From the NCBI GenBank assembly GCA_017539105.1, contig JAFYHQ010000029.1, positions 1-64,000 of the forward strand: a stretch of DNA of 64,000 nucleotides, read 5' to 3'. The notes beneath the pieces were generated by a model. It was not told the origin of the DNA. It saw nothing but the letters and a program-made list of their open reading frames with translations, and did no database searches. How positions within the stretch are numbered: the stretch's first letter is position 1; every line of letters starts with the position of its first letter. This DNA is from Erysipelotrichaceae bacterium. Lineage in GTDB: Bacteria > Bacillota_I > Bacilli_A > Erysipelotrichales > Erysipelotrichaceae. The position numbers and the translations under genes were made by a program. This document shows, one piece after another, positions 1 to 8,916 of the stretch.

Positions 1-2
1 AC

Positions 3-140
3 GATGCGGTACTGTGGGCATACTCCACAGGCATCACCACAGGAGTAAACAACAATACACAGTTCGGTGTGGGACAGAACTGCGTCAGGGGAATGGTGGT
101 GACATTCCTCAAGAGATACAAAGACGCATATCCGGATTAG
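3..140 (+). CDS. C-terminal end of a surface protein with an S-layer-homology-like repeat (partial)
   Basis: This is the last 45 codons of a gene that enters from outside the window, read in frame 3 up to the TAG at 138-140. The tail reads AVLWAYSTGITTGVNN, then Phe-Gly-x-Gly, a Cys-x-Arg and a VVTFLKRY end. This is the pattern of the short SLH-like repeats (A-x-WA-x-GIT-x-G ... C-x-R-x-x-VTFL) found in tandem at the C-termini of many secreted Bacillota proteins, where they are thought to hold the protein at the cell wall. Only one repeat is visible, so the protein's main function cannot be told. Confidence 0.6.
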   Translation, partial: DAVLWAYSTGITTGVNNNTQFGVGQNCVRGMVVTFLKRYKDAYPD

Positions 141-167
141 ACGTAAATAAAACCAATATCAGTTGAA

Positions 168-202
168 GAAAACCCTTTCAATCCATGGAAGGGATTTCTT
201 TT
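168..202 (+). terminator. Probable intrinsic terminator of the partial surface-protein gene
   Basis: Arms GAAAACCCTTTC (168-179) and GAAGGGATTTC (188-198) pair with one A-A mismatch and one bulged T around an 8-nt loop. TTTT follows. It lies 28 nt after the stop of the partial gene. Confidence 0.45.
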
Positions 203-272
203 GAGCCATTTCCTTGAAACAAAAGAATAAAAACACGATAATATTAAATTAGACAGTAAGTCGGAGGTTTTT

Positions 273-1832
273 GTGTCGCGTAACAACATTAAGATGACAA
301 CACTATTGAAAACCTGTTTACGTTTCAGCTTAAGTATGTTTTTGTTGTGTGCATGCTTCGGATGCGATACAGAAACATCAAACTCTTCTTCCGGCATCAT
401 ACATTACCAGGAAGATGACGGTCAGGATTCGGATGATGTATGCCTGAACGATGTCTTGCTTCTTCAGAACGACTATACCGTGAATCTGTCGCTCTTGTCT
501 CTTTCGAACCCTGTTTCTGACAGTCTGCTGTATGAAGACCTTCGTCTGTATCTGTCACAGGGAGATAATAAAATCTCCGGTATGGAGACCGAACAAAGGG
601 ATACGGCTCTGCAATGGATGATGGACCGGGTGAATCAGGTGCAGGAAGGCATGTGTGCGCGTATGGTATCCGAGGCGCTGACGGCTGCCGGATTAAGAAG
701 CGGTACGCATTTCCGTTATACGCCGATCGCTGCGGCAGGAAGCAGCTGCTTCAATTTCGTCAACGAGAGCACAGGCGCTTTGAACTATAAATGTGAAGCT
801 TATACCTGGAGGGATCTTTTGAATCATGATTATGCCCCTAGAAAAGGCGATGTCGTCTTCTTTGGGCTCATCTCCAGTGCCGATATGACGATGGAACAGT
901 ATGCCAAGTACAGCGATGGCAACGGCTATCATGTGGGCATGATGCGTACGGACAACAGCTCCATCAACAAGATCTCTACCGTCGATGGCGGGCAGGGCGC
1001 CGATCTGTTGCATATCCGGACGATCGATCGTTCCGTCAATCCGGCAAACGGCATTTTCAATATCGGACATGAACTGAATATCTATACGACGATTTTCGTC
1101 CGTCCGTGTTATCAGGCGACTTATGTGATGAATGCCTATCTCAACTACAGCAATAAGAATTATGTCTACAGCTCTGATTTCAACGAGCTGGATAAGGACT
1201 ACTATTTCAGTAGCGATCCTGCATATCAGACGTTATCCATCGATGAGACTGAGAAACATGATGGCTACAATTCTTTGAAGATCGAAAATCATCAGGCCGG
1301 CGCTGCCGATAAGTCTGCCATCATCAGGACACTGACGATGGGCGCTTCGAACCATGGCGATTACGTGGGAGACGATCGGGCTATGACTTTAAGCTTCTAT
1401 GCGAAAGCCGACAGCAAGGATACGAATCTGTACTTCCGCTGGGGCTATGAAAGCACCGTGGATGAAAGAAGCGTCACTCTGACTTCAGATTGGCAGAAGT
1501 ATACGATACGCATGGACAAGAAAGTGGCATATGACTATTTCATGCATATTTATGCGGATAAGGCGGGAACGGTATGGCTGTCCGAGATACAGCTGGAAGA
1601 TGGCAAGGAAGCGACCGATTTTGCCGCGGAAAGCGAAAGCTGGTATGCGTCGACCCTGAATACCTACAATCTTTCTTCGATCGCCTATAAGCTTCCGGAA
1701 GAGCCAACCAGAGACGGATACATCTTCGATGGCTGGTACGACCAGGCAAGCGGAGGAACCAGGATCGATGATACGGTCGATGTCCGCAACGGCAATCTCA
1801 ATGTGTTCGCGCATTGGACGAAAGAAGACTGA
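273..1832 (+). CDS. Secreted lipoprotein with NlpC/P60-like region, carbohydrate-binding-like domain and Flg_new repeat
   Basis: 519 residues from a GTG start, with GGAGG five bases upstream at 263-267. The N-terminus is a lipoprotein signal ending CACFGC, so Cys31 would be lipidated and the protein held outside the membrane. Residues about 115-260 contain a Cys (C128) in a C-A-x-x-V helix, then KGDVVFF, then a His (H220) in YHVGMM. This is the Cys-His spacing of NlpC/P60-CHAP cysteine peptidases or amidases. Residues about 310-455 look like a beta-sandwich carbohydrate-binding domain (GYNSLKI ... WQKYTIRM ... WLSEIQLEDG). The last 60 residues match the Listeria-Bacteroides (Flg_new) repeat, with GYIFDGWYD and FAHW. 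The gene is monocistronic, with a terminator just after it. A role in cell-wall or surface-glycan remodelling is inferred; the third catalytic residue was not identified. Confidence 0.6.
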   Translation: MSRNNIKMTTLLKTCLRFSLSMFLLCACFGCDTETSNSSSGIIHYQEDDGQDSDDVCLNDVLLLQNDYTVNLSLLSLSNPVSDSLLYEDLRLYLSQGDNKISGMETEQRDTALQWMMDRVNQVQEGMCARMVSEALTAAGLRSGTHFRYTPIAAAGSSCFNFVNESTGALNYKCEAYTWRDLLNHDYAPRKGDVVFFGLISSADMTMEQYAKYSDGNGYHVGMMRTDNSSINKISTVDGGQGADLLHIRTIDRSVNPANGIFNIGHELNIYTTIFVRPCYQATYVMNAYLNYSNKNYVYSSDFNELDKDYYFSSDPAYQTLSIDETEKHDGYNSLKIENHQAGAADKSAIIRTLTMGASNHGDYVGDDRAMTLSFYAKADSKDTNLYFRWGYESTVDERSVTLTSDWQKYTIRMDKKVAYDYFMHIYADKAGTVWLSEIQLEDGKEATDFAAESESWYASTLNTYNLSSIAYKLPEEPTRDGYIFDGWYDQASGGTRIDDTVDVRNGNLNVFAHWTKED

Positions 1833-1852
1833 TACATAATAAACATACGAAG

Positions 1853-1878
1853 AGTTATCCTAAAAGGATAACTTTTTT
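1853..1878 (+). terminator. Intrinsic terminator
   Basis: Perfect 8-bp stem AGTTATCC/GGATAACT around a 5-nt loop (1861-1865), running into six T. It ends the lipoprotein gene. Confidence 0.8.
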
Positions 1879-1973
1879 GTTAGAAGAGAAAATTATAAAA
1901 CAATGCATTTATTTTGATTTTCTTGAAAAATAGGGATTGTTATGCTGAAGATGAAAAGAAACGAGGTTTTAGT

Positions 1974-2834
1974 ATGCACGAAATCAAAACGATCAAAGTC
2001 AATGGCGTAACGTTAGCTTACCGGGAATACGGTTCAGGAGACAAGTATCTGCTGTCGACTCAGAATTTCTTCTTTAAAGATTCCCACATGGCTCTGCTGG
2101 GTCAGCCGCCCTATGACTATCACTGCTTCCTGGTCTATATGAGAGGCTATGGCGAATCCGAGCACATCTTCGATCAGACCAGAAAAGATTATGCCAAGAT
2201 CTGGGGTGAAGATCTGATGGCCTTTGCGGAAGCGATGAATATTCCGTCTTTCTACTATACCGGTATTTCCCATGGAAACTGGGCAAGCTGGTATATCGCG
2301 TTCCATAAGCCGGAACTGATCCGCGCCTATGTCTGCTGCGACGGCATCACCCAGTACCATGAACAGCGCGATCTGCCTGCGCCTTTGGCTAAGATGAGAG
2401 ACCGTGCGAAAGAATTCGTAGGAAACGAGGAACAGCTGCGTAAGACCGCCTGGATCGAAACCTGGCCGACCGAGAATCCGCAAAGACTCGCAAGACGTCA
2501 GGCGAACTTCGAGGAACATCTCGATATCCTGATGCATCGCAAGGAAGAAGAATTTGCTTTGCCGATGCTGGGGGATATGACGGGCTGCGAAGCGAAATCG
2601 CAGGAAGAGCTGTTGGAGAGGCTGCATGAAATCAGTTTCCCGGTCATGATCTGGGAAGGCGGACTGGATCCGCTGGCGACACCGGAAGCGGCTTTGGAAG
2701 TTGCGAAAGCGATCCCTGGCGCGCAGTATCTGATGTATCAGCATCTCGGTCATGGCGGTGCTGATGAAATGCCGGAACTGACTGCAAGAGACTGCGACCG
2801 TTTCTTTAAGGATGTCGAAGGAAGGATCTTATAA
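1974..2834 (+). CDS. Alpha/beta hydrolase, first gene of the glycan operon
   Basis: 286 residues. I chose ATG 1974 because CGAGG lies seven bases upstream; an in-frame ATG at 1914 has no ribosome site. The protein has an alpha/beta-hydrolase fold: nucleophile elbow G-I-S-H-G with Ser99, the acid probably the Asp in GGLDPLATPEA, and the catalytic His in HLGHGG. Substrate specificity cannot be read from the sequence. Proline iminopeptidase-like and small-ester hydrolases share this layout. Its stop directly abuts the start of the next gene, so it heads an operon of seven genes rich in esterases. A role in removing an ester group from an imported or surface glycan is inferred from those neighbours. 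Confidence 0.75.
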   Translation: MHEIKTIKVNGVTLAYREYGSGDKYLLSTQNFFFKDSHMALLGQPPYDYHCFLVYMRGYGESEHIFDQTRKDYAKIWGEDLMAFAEAMNIPSFYYTGISHGNWASWYIAFHKPELIRAYVCCDGITQYHEQRDLPAPLAKMRDRAKEFVGNEEQLRKTAWIETWPTENPQRLARRQANFEEHLDILMHRKEEEFALPMLGDMTGCEAKSQEELLERLHEISFPVMIWEGGLDPLATPEAALEVAKAIPGAQYLMYQHLGHGGADEMPELTARDCDRFFKDVEGRIL

Positions 2835-4364
2835 ATGAAACTCCGGCTGGGTCAGTTATTCGGGGAACACATGGTCCTGCAGCAGGGGAAGAATATCCCT
2901 GTCTGGGGGACTTCCGTAAACAGGGATGAGATCACTGTTATATTGAATGGGATCGAAAAGAAGACAGAAACCGTCAACGGACGTTTTGAAGTCTGTTTCG
3001 ATCCGATGGAAGCGGTCAGTAAAACCTCATTGACCGTCAGATCAGAAAAACTGGACGAAGAGATCTGTTTCAAAGATGTCGCCATCGGCGAAGTATGGCT
3101 GGCAGGCGGCCAGTCCAATATGGAATTCCTTTTCAAATATGATTTCGATCGCGAAGAAACCATGAAAACGGAAGATGATGATCTGCTGCGTTGTTTCACC
3201 TGTCCGCAGACCCCGTTCACAGGTTTTGAAGAAAAGGAAGTTCTGCCTGATTACGGATTCTGGAGACGCTGGAAAGACGAGGAAGAACGGATCATGTTCA
3301 GTGCGGTAGGAGCCTATATGGGAAGGATCCTGCGTGAGAAACTGCATGTACCTGTCGGGATCATCAGCTGCAACTGGGGAGGCACTCCTGCAGCAGCCTG
3401 GACGGCAATGGAAGAACTTTCAGCGAACGAGAAACTGAAACCGATCTTCGAGGAATATGAAGAGAGTCTGAAACAGATCGATTTAAGGAAATACTACGAA
3501 AGCGCCGCAAAGCCTCTGCCTCTTCCTACTAAGCAAATGCTGGAATTTACCGACAGGTTCATGATGGGCGAAGACATGACAGAATTCTTCAAGAATATGG
3601 GGAATATGCCGAAACCGGATCCGAGTCTTTGGAATGCCTATACGATCTCGCCGTTATCGGCAGTGAAACATTGCTCATTGTATGAGAATATGTTGAAGAA
3701 AGTCGCTCCGTATGCGATCAAAGGCTTCCTGTGGTATCAGGGAGAAGACGATGACGCCAGAGAGCGGATCGATTACTATGACGAAAGCATGATCGCTTTG
3801 ATCAAAAGCTGGCGCGGATTGTGGAAGGAGGAACTGCCTTTCTATCAGGTGGAACTGGCTCCGTTTAGGGGCGTAGGCATCACGGCGGCCAAACGCTACC
3901 ATGTCATGCGTGAGAAACAGTACGAAGCTTCCAGAGCCTTGCCTGAGGTCTATGAGATCTGCATCTTGGATGCCGGAGAAGAATACAATATCCATCCGCG
4001 TCACAAGAAGATCGTCGGAGAACGGCTGGGTCGTATCGTGATGAAACACAGCTATGGCGATGAATCGCTGACTGCGGACTGTCCGCGTTTCGTAGATGCG
4101 ATAAGAGAAGATCATAAGATCGTGATCCGTTTCGACAACTGTGCCGATGGTTTGAAAACGGAAGGAAATCTGAAAGAGTCTCTGTTCCTGGAGGAACAGG
4201 ATCGGGCCATCGACTATGATTATGAAACAGACAGGGATGAACTGATCCTGAAAGGTTCTTTCTCTGAGAAAGTGAGCATTTCTTACTGCTACAGCAATTA
4301 CTGCGTTGCGGTCTTATATAATTCCGAAGGTCAGCCGGCCTTTGGCTTTGCCTGCGAGGTGTAA
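2835..4364 (+). CDS. Sialate O-acetylesterase-like SGNH esterase
   Basis: 509 residues. It matches the sialate-O-acetylesterase/acetylxylan-esterase family: N-terminal LRLGQLFGEHMVLQQ and PVWG, the nucleophile block GGQSNME with Ser94, the GxWGG-type block in CNWGGTPAAAWT, and FLWYQGEDD followed by a late His region (IHPRHK). Members remove O-acetyl groups from sialic acids or from plant glycans. No signal peptide is visible, so it should act in the cytoplasm on imported sugars. It starts immediately after the preceding stop and ends two bases before the next ATG. The exact acetylated substrate is unknown. Confidence 0.8.
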   Translation: MKLRLGQLFGEHMVLQQGKNIPVWGTSVNRDEITVILNGIEKKTETVNGRFEVCFDPMEAVSKTSLTVRSEKLDEEICFKDVAIGEVWLAGGQSNMEFLFKYDFDREETMKTEDDDLLRCFTCPQTPFTGFEEKEVLPDYGFWRRWKDEEERIMFSAVGAYMGRILREKLHVPVGIISCNWGGTPAAAWTAMEELSANEKLKPIFEEYEESLKQIDLRKYYESAAKPLPLPTKQMLEFTDRFMMGEDMTEFFKNMGNMPKPDPSLWNAYTISPLSAVKHCSLYENMLKKVAPYAIKGFLWYQGEDDDARERIDYYDESMIALIKSWRGLWKEELPFYQVELAPFRGVGITAAKRYHVMREKQYEASRALPEVYEICILDAGEEYNIHPRHKKIVGERLGRIVMKHSYGDESLTADCPRFVDAIREDHKIVIRFDNCADGLKTEGNLKESLFLEEQDRAIDYDYETDRDELILKGSFSEKVSISYCYSNYCVAVLYNSEGQPAFGFACEV

Positions 4365-4366
4365 CG

Positions 4367-5233
4367 ATGAAAATAAAAGACGTCATCAGCAAGATCCTTG
4401 ATTACCATCCGCATTTTCCGGACAGCTACGATGGCTGCGATGCGTACAAGTGCGGAAACCCTGAAGCGGAATGTACCGGCGTGGTCACGGCAATGGTACC
4501 GACCATCAATGTCATAAGAAAAGCGATCGCATTGAACGTCAACCTGATCGTCGTCCATGAACCAGCTTTCTATACTTCGGAAGATCGGGGCGGATGGTTC
4601 GAAGACTATCCGAATGCAGTCTATGAAGAAAAAAGAAAACTGCTTGATGATCATGGGATCGTCATCTGGCGCGATCACGACCATATGCATGCCCATCAGC
4701 CGGATGCCATTTTTACTGGCGTGCTGAAGTATATGGGATGGGAAGAGAATTCCCATGTGGATCTGGATACCGGCTTGTTTGCGCATTTCATCATCGATAC
4801 GGATCCGATGAAAGTGAAAGAGGTCGCGAAAGAACTGATCGAAAAGATCGGACTCAATGGGGTACGTATCGTCGGAGATCCGGAAGCAGTCGTCAGGAAG
4901 ATCGCTCTGGTCGGACACCTGTTCCCGAATGAATATCACAAGAAAGACGGACGGACCGGAGAGTATTCGGTCAGTATCATTGAAACATTGGAGAAGGATG
5001 TCGATCTTATCATTCCGGGCGAGGTGATCGACTGGACCGTACTGTCTTATATCCGCGATGCGAAGCAGCTGGGAAAGAATAAGGCAGCCATCTGTATCGG
5101 CCATTTCAACTGGGAAGAACTGGGAATGAAATATATGAGAGACTGGCTGAGCGGATTATTGGAAAATCAACTTGAAGTTACCTATGTGCCAAGTGAAGAT
5201 ATGTATGACTTTATCGTCAAAGGAGGAGAATAA
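4367..5233 (+). CDS. NIF3-like dinuclear-metal protein
   Basis: 288 residues, ATG preceded by GAGGTG. The N-terminal half has the NIF3/YqfO signature: VVTAMVPTINVIRKAI, then LIVVHEPAFY, where the His is a metal ligand. The C-terminal half has the second conserved block, GHFNWEELGMKYM. NIF3 proteins form hexamers with two metal ions per subunit; their reaction is still unclear, and annotations as GTP cyclohydrolase are weakly supported. The usual genomic partner is a tRNA/Zn-ribbon gene, so its position between two carbohydrate esterases is unusual. A hydrolase role on a sugar derivative is possible but only inferred. Confidence 0.75.
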   Translation: MKIKDVISKILDYHPHFPDSYDGCDAYKCGNPEAECTGVVTAMVPTINVIRKAIALNVNLIVVHEPAFYTSEDRGGWFEDYPNAVYEEKRKLLDDHGIVIWRDHDHMHAHQPDAIFTGVLKYMGWEENSHVDLDTGLFAHFIIDTDPMKVKEVAKELIEKIGLNGVRIVGDPEAVVRKIALVGHLFPNEYHKKDGRTGEYSVSIIETLEKDVDLIIPGEVIDWTVLSYIRDAKQLGKNKAAICIGHFNWEELGMKYMRDWLSGLLENQLEVTYVPSEDMYDFIVKGGE

Positions 5234-5236
5234 AGA

Positions 5237-6325
5237 ATGCTGATAAAAGAAATCATGCCCTTGCTGAAGATCCATGGACGTACCGTCTATGATGAAGAGA
5301 AAGAAGCGTTATACTGCGACTGGTCCTGTTCCGGTTTCAGTCTGGGTGTAAAGGGGACTTATCTCAAGGCGAGAATATTGGCGGATTCCGATCAGATCGC
5401 AGGAATGCCGGGAATGCCTCAGCCACCGGCAGACTGGCCATGCGTCGCTGTCGCGGTAGGCGAGGAACTGACGTTCCGTTACGAATGCAAAGAGAAGGAA
5501 CAGTGGGTCACGCTGTGGGAAAGCGAAGAAGAAAAGAGCGAGACATTGCGTGTCATGAAACTGTCGGAAAACGCCAGAGGCAAGATGGCGTTCGCAGAAC
5601 TGGAAACCGATGGGGAATTCTTTAAAGTCGAAGATGACAGGCCGGTCATGGAGATCGTTGGCGATTCGATCACCTGCGGTTTCGGCAATGAAGCTCCGAA
5701 CAATGCTTTCGAATTCAAAACCAGCGAAGAGAATGGCTGGATCACTTATGGGGCTCTGGCTGCCAGAGAGCTTGGCTATGATTTCTCCATGGTCTGCGAA
5801 TCCGGAATCAGCGCTTCCAATCCGGAACATCCGATGTTCCCGATGCATGCGATGGATGACATCTACCGTTATACCGATGAGATGTATGCAAAGAAGTACG
5901 GCAAGGATCTTGAAGACTGGGATTTTCAGAAACATCACAACGATATCGTCGTGATCAATCTGGGTACCAATGATTCCAACCCGATCCGTTTCTATCGCGA
6001 TTTCAATCAGATCGAAGCGATGGAGAACTGGTTCCATAAACAGTACAAGGCATTCATTCAGCAGGTAAGAGAACTGAATGGTCCGGATACCTATATCTGC
6101 TGCAGCCTGGGTTCGATGGATTATTATCTTTACTATCACATCCGTGATATCGTGAATGAAATCAAGGAAGAAACAGGAGATCAGAAGATCTGCTGCTTCG
6201 AGTATATTCCGATCAATATGATGTTTGAAGGATATGGCGCTGCCGGACATCCGTCTGCCAAGACGCATGCGCGTATGGGCAAGGAACTGGCCGCCTACAT
6301 CCGTAAGTTCGTTTTAGGAGAATGA
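5237..6325 (+). CDS. CE2-like SGNH/GDSL carbohydrate acetylesterase
   Basis: 362 residues, ATG with AGGAGG ten bases upstream. The first about 130 residues look like the jelly-roll domain of carbohydrate esterase family 2. The SGNH domain follows: VGDSITCGFGNE with Ser144, VINLGTND as block III and GHPSAKTHARM with the catalytic His as block V. CE2 enzymes deacetylate gluco- and mannopyranosyl units. No export signal is visible, so action on imported oligosaccharides is likely. It is the second deacetylase of this operon. Confidence 0.8.
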   Translation: MLIKEIMPLLKIHGRTVYDEEKEALYCDWSCSGFSLGVKGTYLKARILADSDQIAGMPGMPQPPADWPCVAVAVGEELTFRYECKEKEQWVTLWESEEEKSETLRVMKLSENARGKMAFAELETDGEFFKVEDDRPVMEIVGDSITCGFGNEAPNNAFEFKTSEENGWITYGALAARELGYDFSMVCESGISASNPEHPMFPMHAMDDIYRYTDEMYAKKYGKDLEDWDFQKHHNDIVVINLGTNDSNPIRFYRDFNQIEAMENWFHKQYKAFIQQVRELNGPDTYICCSLGSMDYYLYYHIRDIVNEIKEETGDQKICCFEYIPINMMFEGYGAAGHPSAKTHARMGKELAAYIRKFVLGE

Positions 6326-6326
6326 T

Positions 6327-7238
6327 ATGCTGAAAGAGAAACTGGAACGTATCACGGACTGGGAAGCTCCTTCCTTAAGAGAAGACATGCCTCATGGCGA
6401 TATGCCGGGAGACAAGATCAAGATCGGCGAGGAGCACATAGATAAAGCGACGAAGATCTTTCCCAGACTGCTGGAGATACTGAAGGAATATGAAGACCGG
6501 GACAAGGTCGTGCTTTCCGTATTCGGAGGTTCCGGCGTAGGCAAGAGCGAGATCGCGTCGCTGCTGGCATATTATCTGAATGACAGCGGCATCAACGCTT
6601 ATGTCTTATCCGGAGACAATTATCCAAGACGCATCCCTTTGTACAACGATGCGGAACGTTTGTCGATCTTCCGCAGCGAAGGTCTGAAAGGACTGGTCGC
6701 TTCCGGCGCATATACGCCTGAGGTACAGAAGACACTGGATGAACTTTGGGCAAACGAGACCGATCCCGATCCTGCAAAGGCGGAAGAATATCCGTGGCTC
6801 TCTGTTTACCAGAAGGCCGGAAGAGATGCTTTAAGCGGATATTTAGGTACGCCGAAGGAACAGGACTATGAACAGCTGAACGCCATCCTGGATGCCTTTA
6901 AAAAGGGGCAGGAGAAGATCTGTCTCAAGCGCATGGGCCGCAGCGAAGAAGAACGCTGGTATGACGTTGTTGATTTCTCTGATACGGATGTGCTGATCAT
7001 CGAATGGACCCATGGCGGAAACAAGGATCTTCATGGCGTGGATATTCCGATATTGTTGAATTCCACTCCGGAAGAAACCAGGGAACACAGACGCTTAAGA
7101 GCCCGTGACGGAAAGACGGATTCCGCGTTCACTACGATGGTCCTGGAAATCGAACAGGCAGAACTCATGGAACGGGCAAAAACCGCAAAGATCATCCTTT
7201 CCAAGGGCGGGGATTTCCTGGATCCTGAAACCTTTTAG
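6327..7238 (+). CDS. P-loop kinase-like protein, probable sugar or acid kinase
   Basis: 303 residues, with AGGAG six bases before the ATG. A Walker A loop GGSGVGKSE lies near residue 70, following VVLSVF, and a Walker B-like strand DVLIIEW lies near residue 223. The layout (long insert after the P-loop, GDNYPRRIP and late Arg-rich RRLRARD) resembles the uridine-kinase/phosphoribulokinase group, but I do not recognise a named subfamily. It sits directly before the GH13 phosphorylase-like gene. An attractive inference is that it phosphorylates the acceptor or product of that enzyme, but the substrate is unknown. It could also be a regulatory NTPase. Confidence 0.6.
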   Translation: MLKEKLERITDWEAPSLREDMPHGDMPGDKIKIGEEHIDKATKIFPRLLEILKEYEDRDKVVLSVFGGSGVGKSEIASLLAYYLNDSGINAYVLSGDNYPRRIPLYNDAERLSIFRSEGLKGLVASGAYTPEVQKTLDELWANETDPDPAKAEEYPWLSVYQKAGRDALSGYLGTPKEQDYEQLNAILDAFKKGQEKICLKRMGRSEEERWYDVVDFSDTDVLIIEWTHGGNKDLHGVDIPILLNSTPEETREHRRLRARDGKTDSAFTTMVLEIEQAELMERAKTAKIILSKGGDFLDPETF

Positions 7239-7247
7239 GAGGCAATT

Positions 7248-8915
7248 ATGGAAGAAAGAAAAATGGGTATCGGAACCCTGCTGAACGCCTATCCCGATTC
7301 GGTGGGAGGCAGACTGTCCGATATCGTCATACTGCTGAAACGTCCGGAATTCAAAGATGTATTCCGTTCCTTCTATATCCTGCCTAGCGTTTTCAATACG
7401 GACCTGGACAGAGGCTTTTCTTTGATCGATTATGAATTAAGCGAAACCTATGCTTCAAAGCAGGATATCGAAGATCTCCATGAACTGCATATCGATCTGA
7501 TGATGGATTTTATTTTGAATCACATTTCGGTATTATCCCACCAGTTCCAGGACATCATCCGCAATGGCGATGAATCCAGATACCGCGATTTCTTTATCGA
7601 CTGGAACAAGTTCTGGGATGGCCATGGAACGATGAATGAAAAAGGCTACATCGAACCGGATCCGGAAATCATCAAAGACATGTTTTTCAGGAAAGCGGGA
7701 TTGCCTATTCTGATGGTCCGATTCCCGGATGGACGGGATGTGCCTTACTGGAATACGTTCTACCAGGAAGTGATCTATAATCCGGTCGATCCTCTGGCTC
7801 TGGTCCGTGAACTGGATATGCAGTATGAGACTGCGGTTTCCGTCAGCAAAATAGTCAATAAAGCTTTAGAAAATAAAACATCTCTGGAAGAACTGGATCT
7901 GAAAGATCAGAACCGTTATCTTGAGGAAATAAAGAATTATCTGAATGCGCATCGAAGCTACCTGGGTCAGATGGATCTGAACATCAAATCCCCTCTGGTC
8001 TGGGACTATTATCGCGATACTTTGAAGAAACTGTCCGACTATGGCGTAGCGATCGTAAGGCTGGATGCCTTTGCTTATGCTCCGAAAGAAGTCGGAGAAC
8101 GCAATTTCCTCAATGATCCGGGAACCTGGGATCTTTTGGAAAAGATCGATGGCATCGCATCCGGTCTAGGTCTGACATTGCTTCCGGAGATTCACGCTTC
8201 GTATGCGGAGAAGATCTATGAACTTCTGGCTGATAAGGGATACATGGTTTATGATTTCTTTCTGCCAGGTCTCTTGATCGATGCGTTCCTGAGAAAGAAT
8301 GGAACTTATCTGAAGAAATGGATCGATGAGATCACTGAAAACAAGATCCGTACCGTAAACATGCTGGGCTGCCATGACGGCATCCCGTTGCTGGATCTCA
8401 AAGGCTTGCTGCCGGAAGAGGATATTCAGACACTGATCAATGCGGTCGTAGGCAGAGGCGGTTATGTGAAAGATCTCCATGGCGCCAAGAATGTCTACTA
8501 TCAGGTCAATGCGACCTACTATTCCGCGCTGGGAGAGAACGACCAGAGAATGCTGACGGCACGGGCGATACAGATGTTCATGCCGGGCAAACCGCAGATC
8601 TGGTATCTGGATCTCTTTGCCGGGAAGAACGACTACGAGGCAATGAAGCGTGCAGGCGTCGGAGGCCATAAAGAGATCAACCGCACCAATCTGTCATTGC
8701 AGGATGCCGAAGCGTTACTGAATGAAGATGTAGTCCGGAAGCAGCTGGAACTCTTGCGTTTCCGTAATACCTGTCCGGTCTTTACCGAGGATGCGGAGAT
8801 TACCGTGGAATGCAATGAATCGCTGCTGGAAATCTGCTGGCAGAATGCCGCAGGCAAAGTCACATTGAAAGCCGATCTGGCGAAAGATACTTATGAGATA
8901 GAAAAGGAGTATTGA
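7248..8915 (+). CDS. GH13 sucrose-phosphorylase-like enzyme (GH13_18 type)
   Basis: 555 residues, with AGGAGG before the ATG. It has a (beta/alpha)8 amylase-family barrel. The likely catalytic set is the nucleophile Asp273 in VRLDAF, the acid/base Glu314 in LLPEIH and Asp377 in CHDG. The next stretches, IPLLDLKGLLPEEDI and PQIWYLDLFAGKNDYEAM, are characteristic of sucrose phosphorylases and relatives such as glucosylglycerate or sucrose-6-phosphate phosphorylases. The predicted reaction is reversible phosphorolysis of an alpha-glucoside to alpha-glucose-1-phosphate. The acceptor cannot be assigned from sequence. It is cytoplasmic and lies next to the P-loop kinase. Confidence 0.75.
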   Translation: MEERKMGIGTLLNAYPDSVGGRLSDIVILLKRPEFKDVFRSFYILPSVFNTDLDRGFSLIDYELSETYASKQDIEDLHELHIDLMMDFILNHISVLSHQFQDIIRNGDESRYRDFFIDWNKFWDGHGTMNEKGYIEPDPEIIKDMFFRKAGLPILMVRFPDGRDVPYWNTFYQEVIYNPVDPLALVRELDMQYETAVSVSKIVNKALENKTSLEELDLKDQNRYLEEIKNYLNAHRSYLGQMDLNIKSPLVWDYYRDTLKKLSDYGVAIVRLDAFAYAPKEVGERNFLNDPGTWDLLEKIDGIASGLGLTLLPEIHASYAEKIYELLADKGYMVYDFFLPGLLIDAFLRKNGTYLKKWIDEITENKIRTVNMLGCHDGIPLLDLKGLLPEEDIQTLINAVVGRGGYVKDLHGAKNVYYQVNATYYSALGENDQRMLTARAIQMFMPGKPQIWYLDLFAGKNDYEAMKRAGVGGHKEINRTNLSLQDAEALLNEDVVRKQLELLRFRNTCPVFTEDAEITVECNESLLEICWQNAAGKVTLKADLAKDTYEIEKEY

Positions 8916-8916
8916 T

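Noticed and set aside
1914-1973. Earlier ATG for the alpha/beta hydrolase
   Set aside because: No Shine-Dalgarno site and no homology-like sequence; ATG 1974 has CGAGG.
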